This document shows positions 16,701-24,152 of a stretch of DNA of 32,929 nucleotides, one piece after another. The stretch is from assembly GCA_021163965.1 (NCBI GenBank), contig JAGGTB010000001.1:1-32929 (forward strand), written 5' to 3'. The notes under the pieces were generated by a model. The model was given only the letters and a program-made list of their open reading frames with translations, had not been told where the DNA came from and did no database searches. The DNA comes from Hadesarchaea archaeon. GTDB taxonomy: Archaea; Hadarchaeota; Hadarchaeia; Hadarchaeales; JAGGTB01. A program made the position numbers and the translations under genes. How positions within the stretch are numbered: position 1 is the stretch's first letter; each line of letters starts with the position of its first letter.

Positions 16701-17132
16701 AGTGCCCCCCGCCGAACGAATAGGTCCCGCGAAGTATAAAGCAAGGTAGCGTGACCCGTCGAAGTTCTTCTTAATTTTCACCTGCGTTATTCCCTCGATC
16801 GGAGCCGCTGCTGCTATCCCCTCGGTAATTATCGCCAAAGCTGTCCGGACAGCTTGCTCAGCTGCTCGGGCCTCATCGAGCCTTCCAAAGTGCCCGTCTA
16901 CGATCATTTCCGCTATCTTAAGAGCCACCTCCTCCCGCGGCAGCTCTTTCTCAAGCTTCCGTATTGTCGGGGCTACTCCCTTTGGACCTACAAGCTTCTC
17001 TACCCTCGCGGCTAGGTCTTCAGCGCGGGGAATCTCCGGTTTCGGCTCGGGGTCAAGACATAAAGCGCGTGCCTTCTCGGCCACCCTATATGCCTCTTCA
17101 ACCTTTTTCTCCAGTTCATCGAAGTATTTCAT
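13728..17132 (-). CDS. polC: DNA polymerase D large subunit DP2
   Basis: The 1134-residue catalytic subunit of PolD, the main replicative polymerase of most non-crenarchaeal archaea. The catalytic loop RDADGDEDAVMLLMD lies near residue 883, within the two-barrel core. A cluster of zinc knuckles (CQCPEC, CPKC, CSNC, CVAC) spans about 639-690, and a last zinc module (CTSC to CRC) about 1052-1075. No intein is present, although many archaeal DP2 genes carry one. I start at the ATG with GGTGA five nt upstream rather than the TTG seven codons earlier. Confidence 0.97.
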   Translation of the reverse strand: MKYFDELEKKVEEAYRVAEKARALCLDPEPKPEIPRAEDLAARVEKLVGPKGVAPTIRKLEKELPREEVALKIAEMIVDGHFGRLDEARAAEQAVRTALAIITEGIAAAAPIEGITQVKIKKNFDGSRYLALYFAGPIRSAGGTAAALAVLTGDFVRRKLYLDAYKPTDEEVERFVEEVEMYSSEVTHLQYTPPADDVRKAVRNIPVEINGEPTEQVTVSGYRNLDRIETNRIRGGAVLALAEGVLQKAPKILKYVKKLGIEGWEWLHELSHRPAEEEEEARPLSGSDRYLADIIAGRAVFGHPAREGGFRLRYGRARNTGLAAVGIHPATMKILEDHLAIGTQLKIERPGKAAAVAPVDTIEGPIVKLADGSVVQVDSVALAEEIRSKVSEILFLGDILIGFGEFLENNHPLMPAGYCEEWWAQEVKKALKEKGKSLPRRELEKYTDAKLRPPARVAVELSQKLGVPLHPAYTYHFNDVSLEEIREVGEWLAEGEPEFDEGALKRLRLKISPTQKRVLEILGVPHAVEDGHVVIEEPALPLCTCLGLIQEGRLTSERLRETIRTHPTDDTMEIIQILAGFPVRVKAPTRIGCRMGRPEKANPRKMSPPPHVLFPIGLRGGHARSIPKAAEKGVVYVEVVRCQCPECGTITFRRKCPKCGGRTEFTRICSNCGRTSKTETCVACGARTVYYDRREIEIRSLLDEALKKLREQLPKEIKGVRGMTSDHKIPEPLEKGILRAKHGVYVFKDGTIRFDATNLPLTHFRPREVGTSVERLRELGYERDVDGNPLEREDQVLELKVQDVVLSKPCAEYLLRAARFVDDLLQKFYGLPPYYNATQLEDLVGQLIIGLAPHTSAGVVGRIIGFTEANVGYAHPYFHAAKRRDADGDEDAVMLLMDALLNFSRHFLPSSRGGTMDAPLVLNARIDPREIDREAHNVDVSPAYPLEFYEATLRFADPSEMASKVETVKRRLGTRAQYEGLRFTHDTSDIAAGPKACRYKTLATMEEKVDAQLSLGRKIRAVDERDVAERLIEHHFIPDLRGNIRAFAKQKFRCTSCNAKYRRVPLSGKCRCGGELILTVTRGGVEKYLQVAMRVADEFGVKNYTRQRLSLVEREIKSIFESDDRRQLSIADFI

Positions 17133-17145
17133 TTGTTCACCTGAA

Positions 17146-18726
17146 TTAGGCAAAGCGTATTGCCCTTACTTTTCTTGTCCGTAAATCCACTAAGGGGACT
17201 ATTCCTGGAGTTGGCCTAACTCCGCGCCTCTTCATGTAGCTAGTCCTCTCTTGGAAAGTCGCCGAGTTGACCAGAAGCACTCCCCTGTACTTTCCACAAC
17301 CGTAGACGTGGAGATGGCCCGTGTGAAAAACGTCCGGTACCTCCTCTATCACTAGATAGTCCCTCCCCTCTGGGGCGATCGGAGCGCGTCCGCCCATAGG
17401 CTCGCCATATATGGGGGCGAGATGACGCTTCTTGAGGGATTTGATCATGGGATTGACGGAGTTCTTCCGGTCGAGAGAGGAGTCCGCAGAAATCAAATCG
17501 TCAAATCCCCTACCGTGATAGATCAAAAACCTTGTGCCGTGGAGCAACAAGTGGGCCGGATTTCCTACGAGCACGGGTTCGAAACTCTCGAAATCTGAGG
17601 CAATGTCCTTGGGAAGCGCGGGCTGAGGCTCCAGAGGTCTGACAGCATCGTGGTTGCCCGGAGACACTATTATCTTCACGTGCTCTGGAACTTGACTCAG
17701 GTACTCCACAACTGCATCGTATTGTTTATTTATGTCGTGGATGACCAGTTCTTCTTCCTGATTCGGATATATCCCCACCCCGTCCACGAGATCACCAGCT
17801 ATCACTAGGTACTTAACACGCCCCGCCACTTGTCGCTGGTTCGGATTTCCTGATTCCCCCCGCAACCATTTTAAAAACCTTGCAAAGGCATCCTCCAAGA
17901 ACATCTCACTTCCCACGTGAAGATCTGAAATGAGCGCAGCATAGATGGGTTCACTCCCTTCCTCAGCTGTCCCCTCGTCTCTCCTCTGTCTAGGTACTGG
18001 GATATCCGGCCAAACTATATCATTGACAAAGAGGAGGCGAGACCAGCGGGAATCACTACCGACCCTCGCCTCAACGCCTATCACCTCATCCGTGACTACT
18101 TCCGAGGCCTTCCTCATAAGTTCGTTCCTATTTTTGTGAACGAAAACCACAGCATTTCCCGTGGGGTCCTCAAGCTCTATGATTAGATCTCTCTTCCTTG
18201 TCTCCCTCTTGTCCATCACCATACCTATAATTCTCACCGTCTGACCCTCGTACTCTCTTACACTACCTATCGGGATCGCTCCTCTCATATCCAATCTCTC
18301 CTTCAGTATCCTGCTCAGGCGCTCATACCTGTCGTTGAATAATCTGATGAAATCCTCTATCCTTCCCTGACTGTTGCTATGTCCGGTGACATCGATCAAA
18401 ACCTCAACCTCCGGCTCGATATCCGCTGCTGGAGGCTCAAACTTCCCGCAAGCTATTTTGGTCTTGATCTTTTCTGGATGGGTCTCAGCTTGTGAAAAGA
18501 CGGGGGGCTCCGCCTCTACTGAAGTTTTAGATCCTCCCCTTAGGATCCTCCTAACCAGCTCCTCTGTAACTATCACCGGCTTTTCTGGCATCGATCTGAA
18601 CCTTTCGAGAACCATCTCAGCCGCGGATCTAAGGTCCCCAGTTTCCCGCAACGAGTTGAGGGCTCCGGGCGTCACATGCATGTCCGCATCGATGAATTTT
18701 TTAATTATCTCTACATCTTCAGCCAT
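17146..18726 (-). CDS. polB: DNA polymerase D small subunit DP1 (exonuclease)
   Basis: A 526-residue proofreading subunit of PolD with Mre11-like 3'-5' exonuclease activity. An OB fold covers about residues 158-245 (GQTVRIIGMVMDKRE). The phosphoesterase motifs are complete: SDLHVG (267-272), AGDLVDG (310-316), SPGNHD (355-360), YHGRGFDD (403-410) and TGHLHVYG (469-476). The N-terminal 60 residues are the helical domain seen in archaeal DP1. It follows orc1/cdc6 by 9 nt and precedes DP2 directly. Confidence 0.97.
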   Translation of the reverse strand: MAEDVEIIKKFIDADMHVTPGALNSLRETGDLRSAAEMVLERFRSMPEKPVIVTEELVRRILRGGSKTSVEAEPPVFSQAETHPEKIKTKIACGKFEPPAADIEPEVEVLIDVTGHSNSQGRIEDFIRLFNDRYERLSRILKERLDMRGAIPIGSVREYEGQTVRIIGMVMDKRETRKRDLIIELEDPTGNAVVFVHKNRNELMRKASEVVTDEVIGVEARVGSDSRWSRLLFVNDIVWPDIPVPRQRRDEGTAEEGSEPIYAALISDLHVGSEMFLEDAFARFLKWLRGESGNPNQRQVAGRVKYLVIAGDLVDGVGIYPNQEEELVIHDINKQYDAVVEYLSQVPEHVKIIVSPGNHDAVRPLEPQPALPKDIASDFESFEPVLVGNPAHLLLHGTRFLIYHGRGFDDLISADSSLDRKNSVNPMIKSLKKRHLAPIYGEPMGGRAPIAPEGRDYLVIEEVPDVFHTGHLHVYGCGKYRGVLLVNSATFQERTSYMKRRGVRPTPGIVPLVDLRTRKVRAIRFA

Positions 18727-18735
18727 TACCAGTCC

Positions 18736-20013
18736 TCACACAAGTTTGAGTTGCCTCGGGATGGACGCAGGATCCGGATCTCCTATCTCCATATCATCCA
18801 GTATCGCCGCCTTGACCTGAATTGGCTGGACGTTAAGCTCTATTTCCTTGGTCCTCCCGTAACGCCCCTTGTTGGTTATCCTAGCATTCACTATCCCCAA
18901 CATATCCAGCTCAGAAATCAGGTCGCTAACGCGGCGCTTGGTCAAGATGTCCTGTCCATTTCTGCGGCAGAGGGCGCAGTAGACGTTGTATACATCTCCG
19001 GTGACTATCCTGGGTACCCTGTGCTCGTTCAAGAGGACTATGCTGTAAAGGACTAACTTAGACTGAGTCGGGAGGGTGTGGATCACCTCCAGCATCTTGT
19101 CCCTTTCTATCTTCTCGAAAGCCCTTGAGACGTGAGTCGTCGTGACTTTTTCCGCCCCCTCTATCTCTGCGAGCTCCCCGGCCGTGCGCAATAGATCTAG
19201 TGCGCGCCTCGCATCCCCATGTTCCCTCGCGGCATGGGCGGCGCAGAGTGGTATTACCCCGGGATCAAGGACTCCTTCTTCGAAACTCATTTCTGCCCTC
19301 TTTCTCAATATGTCGCCGAGCTGGAGAGCATTGTAAGGTGGAAAGACCAATTCTTCCTCGCTGAGGCTACTCCTAACGCGAGGATCTAGATAGTCCATGA
19401 AATTCAGATTATTCGAAATTCCAACTATGCTCACCTTGGAGTTCGTTAGGTCGGAGTTCATACGAGTAAGCGTATATAATACCTCGTCGCCGCTCCTCAT
19501 AACCAACCTGTCTATCTCATCGAGCACTATGATCAGCACCTGCTCCACGGCATCCACCGCCTCAAAGAAGTATCGATACACTTGATCCGTTGGCCACCCG
19601 GTCATCGGGACCTGCTCGGGCAGGCCCTTTCCATTCCCCCGACCTTCCTCACTCCTTCTCTCGAGGAGGACATTGGCCAGCGTCGCTAAAATGCGGTATT
19701 TAGTCCGAATCTCCTCACAATTCAAATATATGACCTCGATTTTCTTCGGGGCTCGCCCCCCGACCTTCTCAAGCTCCTTCATCACATGTTTGACCGTAGC
19801 AGTCTTACCAGTCCCGGGCTTGCCATATATGAAAACATTCGAGGGGGTCTCCCCGCGCAAAGGAGCAGCCCAAATACGCGCGAGGTTGTGAATCTGTTCC
19901 CTACGGTGGGGAAGCTCTTCTGGCGTGTAGCTCGGCCGGAGATACTCTCTGTTCCGGAATATTCGTTGCCCCCTCAGCAACATATCAAACAGGCTTCCTG
20001 AATTTTTCTCCAT
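18736..20013 (-). CDS. cdc6: Origin recognition / helicase loader Orc1/Cdc6
   Basis: A 425-residue initiator that binds ORB elements and loads MCM. AAA+ motifs: Walker A GKPGTGKT (about 64-71), Walker B IIVLDEIDRL (about 161-170), and DARRALDLLRTAGELAE for sensor 2. The C-terminal winged helix contains RRNGQDILTKRRVSDLISELDMLG, which contacts DNA. I start at the ATG with AGGTGA just upstream; a TTG ten codons earlier is less likely. Overlap with gins23 by 29 nt implies tight coupling. Candidate binding sites lie at 30683-30924 and weaker ones near 23948-23987. Confidence 0.97.
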   Translation of the reverse strand: MEKNSGSLFDMLLRGQRIFRNREYLRPSYTPEELPHRREQIHNLARIWAAPLRGETPSNVFIYGKPGTGKTATVKHVMKELEKVGGRAPKKIEVIYLNCEEIRTKYRILATLANVLLERRSEEGRGNGKGLPEQVPMTGWPTDQVYRYFFEAVDAVEQVLIIVLDEIDRLVMRSGDEVLYTLTRMNSDLTNSKVSIVGISNNLNFMDYLDPRVRSSLSEEELVFPPYNALQLGDILRKRAEMSFEEGVLDPGVIPLCAAHAAREHGDARRALDLLRTAGELAEIEGAEKVTTTHVSRAFEKIERDKMLEVIHTLPTQSKLVLYSIVLLNEHRVPRIVTGDVYNVYCALCRRNGQDILTKRRVSDLISELDMLGIVNARITNKGRYGRTKEIELNVQPIQVKAAILDDMEIGDPDPASIPRQLKLV

Positions 20014-20500
20014 TTTCACCTGCCTCCTCGGTCCTCTTTCCAAGAAAACGGCCCAACCATTCCCTCCAACTATTCAAAACTAAGGTAAGACGGTTGAGCA
20101 AAAACTGCTCTTCCGGTGGCAAACCCTTAACCCTAACCCCAGATACCGCCAAATTCACAATCTTTTGCACGCGTGTCTCCACGAGAGAATCGGTAGCATC
20201 TAGCAACTCTTCAAGGTGCTCAATCTCGCCGCTCTCCCGTGCTCTCGTGACCTCCCCGGCAATTGTGAGATAAAAATCCAGCGGCAGCTCCCTCAAAGTA
20301 GGAGATTTTTCCTCCGCGAGCACGAGCTTGCGCAATTCCGCCACCGTGGGTTTCCATATCCTTTCCACAAACCCGTGACGCTCGAGAACTTGAGCCTCCC
20401 AAGTCCATACGTCGATCTCCTGACCGCTAGCTACCGGTCCCACCTTCCTCCCAACGAGCATTAGCTTGGGCAAATCCTTAACGACACGGACGCGTTGCAT
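19985..20500 (-). CDS. gins23: GINS complex subunit, Gins23
   Basis: A 171-residue GINS subunit with the B domain first (MLVGRKVGPVASGQEIDVWTWEAQVLERHGFVE, residues 14-46) and the helical A domain after, the reverse of Gins51. The last 30 residues are polar and probably disordered. It begins directly after the MCM stop and overlaps cdc6. The mcm-gins23 pairing is conserved across archaea. Confidence 0.88.
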   Translation of the reverse strand: MQRVRVVKDLPKLMLVGRKVGPVASGQEIDVWTWEAQVLERHGFVERIWKPTVAELRKLVLAEEKSPTLRELPLDFYLTIAGEVTRARESGEIEHLEELLDATDSLVETRVQKIVNLAVSGVRVKGLPPEEQFLLNRLTLVLNSWREWLGRFLGKRTEEAGENGEKFRKPV

Positions 20501-23500
20501 TTATCCCACCGCCCTCTTGATTACCCCCTGTCTTGGCTCATAGAGATGCCCTCGTTCTTTCTCTCTCTCGATCATGTTCTCCACAAAACGCTCGCTGATC
20601 CCCTCAGATCCCGCTATGCGCTTTACCTCGTCCACGGGAGCTGCTCCCCCGTAATCCTCCTCGAGCTCGCGGATTATCTCCAGCACCTTTTCGAACTTCT
20701 CGCGCTGGGATTTGCTCCTCCCGGTCATTATCACGTCTATGTCCACTTGCCCCGTCTCTGGATCTATCCCGGCCTGTTGCAGGGAGAGCTTAACGAGTTT
20801 TATCGCGCGATTTGCATCCTCGACTGTCACGGTGTCACTCAGGCGCATTCTGGCATTTGCCTTGGTCAAGCGCACGAGCCCCTCCAGTTGCCTCGCCGTG
20901 ATCGGGAGAGCTCCGTGCTCCGCAACCCTCCTCCACTGCACGAAGAAGTCCTCGAGCGCCTTCATCGGCTTCTTGCTCTTGAACCTCGGGTTGACATGCT
21001 TCCTCGCATAGATTATGATCTTCCGAAGAGTTTCCACGTCGAACGGCGGCTTGACCACCTGTTCGGGTTTTCTGTGCAACTCCAGCATATGGTGCGCTAT
21101 CTTCCGATCTTTCTCTTCCCTCGGCTCATCGCGCATGATGAATATCAAATCGAACCTCGACAGGATGACTGGCGGGATGTCTATCTGCTCAGTAAGCCTC
21201 CTGTACTCGTCGAATCTGCCTAGATGGGGGTTTGCCGCCGCCAAAATCGCCGTCCTAGTGTTAAGAGTTGCAACTATCCCGGCCTTGGCCACGCTAACTG
21301 TCTGTTGCTCCATCGATTCCAGAATTGCCCCCGAATCCTCTGGGCTTATTTTGTCGAACTCGTCTATACAGGCCAACCCCCCGTCGGCTATTGCAAGGGC
21401 GCCAGCTTCGAGGGTCCATCCTCCCCCGAGATCATCCCTTACCGCGCTAGCTGTAAGTCCCGGTCCCGTGGCCTTCTTCCCAGAGGTATAGAGTCCCCTA
21501 GGGGCCACTTGGGCAACCCACTTCAGGATCTGACTCTTGGCCGTGTTGTGCGAAACAACCCCGTTGGCAATAAAACGATGACTTTTAGGAACCTCGATAT
21601 CATAAACATCGGCTCGACCTGCGAAACGGACGCTGACAACGCGCTCGCTGAGTTGTTCCCCCCTACACCTATTGAGTTTCCGACAATTCGCGACAATCTT
21701 GGCTAACTTCTCTCTTTTTTTCTTGGATCGAAAACCGATATTCTTTGAGAATCCCAGGATAGATCTCGCTCGTTGGATTACGAGATAGTTGCCAACGATT
21801 CGAGAGTGGATCCCAAAGCGGAGGAGGAGCATCTGAACGTCGCGCAGGAGTTCGATGTCTTCCGCCCTGAGCCGAATCGCCCCTCTGCCCCTTCCTTTTG
21901 AGAGAACGCCGCCATTGGCCTCAAAAAGCCAAGCCAAAAATTCGGCGACTACTTCGTTCCCCGATTTCATTATGAGAGCAGGAACTCGCCTTTCCCTGAG
22001 AAACTGCAGATTGGTAGCAACATATGCATTATGAACTTCAGCTTCAAGAGGAGAACTCTTCTTCCCAGTCCTTCGAATTTCGAGGAATAAGCCGAACTTC
22101 CTCTCGAAAATAGACGAAAGAAGCGGAAGGAGATCCTCCTCCCCACAGGCAATATTGAAACCTATGTAGTCCCCCCGAACCCATCCCTTCCCAAGCACGT
22201 ATCCAAGAACCGCCGCAACCTCCGCATCCACTTGCGCCGGAAGCTTGCATTTGGCGCGAGTGTCACATCCTGCATTTGGTATGCGCCAGCCGGTTTTTAC
22301 CGGTTTAGTGATGCTGCATGGGATCCATGAAACAGTCGCCACCCGATCGCCCGGCTGAATCTCATCCATCCGCTTCCACCTTTGAACTTGCGGGGACTGT
22401 TTTTCTATCACGAGAAGGGGGTGGTTGAAAGTTCCCTTAACGGATTTCCCAGTTTCCGTCACGATTTCCAAAATGGGCTGATCACGATAGATATGAAATC
22501 GTGTCGCTATGTCTCTTTGGCTTCCTTGGCCAGTCAGAACTTGTTGCCTCAAAGGCTGGAGATGCTCCGATCCTAAGTCCCCTATCTTCACGATCTCCCC
22601 GTTCCCCAAAACAATACGCTCATCGGCGACCAAACAGCCTGGGTCTCCACTAAGAAGGATGTGAGTATCACCTCGAATACGTGTACCGTCTGGAAGTTCA
22701 ACTGCGGGGCAACCGAAAAGTTGTAATGCGATCGCTTCCTTTATGGGCTCGTAGCCGTAAATGCTCGGAGCGATGGAGGAAATGATCTTATTCCGAATCC
22801 ATTTGTCCTTCGCTAGCTCTTTGATTCTCTCTTCGTCCTCGGGCTTCAGCTCTTCCTCCTCGACTCCCTTGCGGAGGACATCGATGTAGTTGACAAAAAG
22901 GACTTTCCTGAACGTGGTCTTGCGTTGTTTACCTCCAGCTCTTTCCTGAAAGACCCGAAGGATCCCAGATATTACCACTCTGTTCCCTGGCACCGCTCTG
23001 TCAACGAAATCATCCCTCACTATGCAGTCTAAGAAGCGCGGCATCTGCCCTCCCCTCAGCTCCTCCGGACGCTCTTGGACGCGAAGGCTCTGCCAATCGC
23101 GAAATTCCGATCTCTCGACGACCAGTTTGAAGGGCCCCCTCCTCCCGCAATTTGGATTCTCGCATGCAAGGGGTTCCCTGAAGCTTTCTTCCGTCTGCGG
23201 GACCGCGGTCTCCTCGCCGCACCGGAGACACTTGAAAACCGCCTCCCTCACTTCCGGTTTAACATCGCTTGCTCGCGTCAAAACTCCTTCCACTTGAATG
23301 AACTTCCCAACCTGCTCCGCCCGAACCTCACGTATTTTCGTCGTTTCACCGAGATTTGCCACCCTGAAATGGAAGCCGGGGATCTTCGTTATGCCGTAGA
23401 GGATCTCATCCGCTGTCTGAAGGAAATCTTCCGGATTGTCACATAAGTACCTAGATAGCTCCATGTCATGTTCTAACAGGTCATCAAAATTGACTACTAA

Positions 23501-23596
23501 GGATTTTTTCCCCTCGGCCGCTAGTCTGCGTAGCTCCTTTGAAATTTTCCTATTATGCAGAAATTCCTCTAATTTCTCCTTTATTTTTTCCTCCAA
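20501..23596 (-). CDS. mcm: Replicative helicase MCM, interrupted by an intein
   Basis: A 1031-residue precursor that would give a 667-residue MCM after splicing. The N-terminal domain has a zinc finger (CLRC at about 123-126, CENPNC at 145-150). The AAA+ domain has Walker A GDPG/TAKS split by the intein after G320, Walker B LACIDEFDKI, sensor 1 AAANPHLGRFD and arginine finger LSRFDLIF. A winged helix follows. The start is TTG; no better start exists before residue 45. It heads the mcm-gins23-cdc6-DP1-DP2 operon, and the 556-nt upstream gap is described separately. Confidence 0.96.
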   Translation of the reverse strand: MEEKIKEKLEEFLHNRKISKELRRLAAEGKKSLVVNFDDLLEHDMELSRYLCDNPEDFLQTADEILYGITKIPGFHFRVANLGETTKIREVRAEQVGKFIQVEGVLTRASDVKPEVREAVFKCLRCGEETAVPQTEESFREPLACENPNCGRRGPFKLVVERSEFRDWQSLRVQERPEELRGGQMPRFLDCIVRDDFVDRAVPGNRVVISGILRVFQERAGGKQRKTTFRKVLFVNYIDVLRKGVEEEELKPEDEERIKELAKDKWIRNKIISSIAPSIYGYEPIKEAIALQLFGCPAVELPDGTRIRGDTHILLSGDPGCLVADERIVLGNGEIVKIGDLGSEHLQPLRQQVLTGQGSQRDIATRFHIYRDQPILEIVTETGKSVKGTFNHPLLVIEKQSPQVQRWKRMDEIQPGDRVATVSWIPCSITKPVKTGWRIPNAGCDTRAKCKLPAQVDAEVAAVLGYVLGKGWVRGDYIGFNIACGEEDLLPLLSSIFERKFGLFLEIRRTGKKSSPLEAEVHNAYVATNLQFLRERRVPALIMKSGNEVVAEFLAWLFEANGGVLSKGRGRGAIRLRAEDIELLRDVQMLLLRFGIHSRIVGNYLVIQRARSILGFSKNIGFRSKKKREKLAKIVANCRKLNRCRGEQLSERVVSVRFAGRADVYDIEVPKSHRFIANGVVSHNTAKSQILKWVAQVAPRGLYTSGKKATGPGLTASAVRDDLGGGWTLEAGALAIADGGLACIDEFDKISPEDSGAILESMEQQTVSVAKAGIVATLNTRTAILAAANPHLGRFDEYRRLTEQIDIPPVILSRFDLIFIMRDEPREEKDRKIAHHMLELHRKPEQVVKPPFDVETLRKIIIYARKHVNPRFKSKKPMKALEDFFVQWRRVAEHGALPITARQLEGLVRLTKANARMRLSDTVTVEDANRAIKLVKLSLQQAGIDPETGQVDIDVIMTGRSKSQREKFEKVLEIIRELEEDYGGAAPVDEVKRIAGSEGISERFVENMIEREKERGHLYEPRQGVIKRAVG
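21545..22636 (-). mobile_element. MCM intein with degenerate LAGLIDADG endonuclease
   Basis: A 364-residue in-frame intein, residues 321-684 of the precursor. It begins with Cys in CLVADERIVLGNGEIVKIGDL (block A), has GTFNHPLLV with the TxxH motif (block B), DVYDIEVPKSHRFIANG (block F) and ends VVSHN (block G) before Thr+1. Splicing residues look intact. The two dodecapeptides are LGYVLGKGWV and AWLFEANGG, where the catalytic acidic residues are Lys and Asn, so homing activity is probably lost. It sits in the ATP-binding P-loop, where failed splicing would destroy the helicase. Confidence 0.95.
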
Positions 23597-24152
23597 TTGT
23601 CCGCCCCCCCAAACAAAAGCAAAAGAAAGAGAAACAGGCTTTCCTTTTTACCCCTTTTTGTGCACATTTTGAAGCCATTAGTTAATAATCGAGGGAAAGA
23701 GTGAAGATGTCTTTTGCCCCACTCGTGCACGTTATGCATATTTTTTCTCGCAGCTCCAGCACTGAAGAACCCCAAATACGGAGGCCCCCTTTTCCTTTCT
23801 AGCTTTCAAAGACCTCTAAAATTCAAATAGAGCTAAATTTTTCCCAGAGAGAGATGACCGAAAGTAATCTCAACGTATTTCTTAGAATTTGGGTGCTTTT
23901 TCCTCGTAGCAAAAACGCGCGAAAATCTCCCCAATCCGGGAAAATATCCCCGGCTTCCACTGCTTTCGTCTGTTTCCTCTGGAAAAATGGATAATCACAA
24001 ACAGGCGGGGTGCTACTCTACAGAGTCAAGAAATTTTAAATTTTGAGGACTGAAACCCTCCAGCAAGCTGTACTGGTTTCTTTTAGCATCCCCCTTGAAA
24101 CACGCGGAGTTGCAGTCACTAGTTGGTTCGATGCTAGGAATTAGACGGCGGG
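23597..24152. other. 556-nt gap between mcm and glyA
   Basis: No intact gene. On the minus strand it has two direct copies of GTGCAC-N4/5-GGGG-Y-AAAA (about 23649-23664 and 23714-23731). It also has ORB-like words: TTCCAGAGGAAAC (minus, in 23971-23987), AGTGGAAGCCGGGG (minus, 23948-23962) and TTGAAACACGCGGAG (plus, around 24096). A short frame similar to the end of the gene at 29974 lies at 23833-23994. It must hold the mcm promoter. It could be a secondary or ancestral origin, but the ORB matches lack a full G-string. Confidence 0.4.
23833..23994 (-). pseudogene. Possible 3' remnant of a paralogue of the 29974-30588 gene
   Basis: A 53-codon open stretch without a start, preceded by an in-frame TGA and ended by TAG. 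Its end, EITFGHLSLGKI, resembles NVTFGYLSGKG at the C-terminus of the gene at 29974. The DNA shares TTTCCCAGAGAGA, CCGAAAGTAA and CAACGT in the same order over about 40 nt, with small insertions. An upstream LGR is also shared. Similarity further upstream is weak. It may be a truncated duplicate. Confidence 0.4.
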
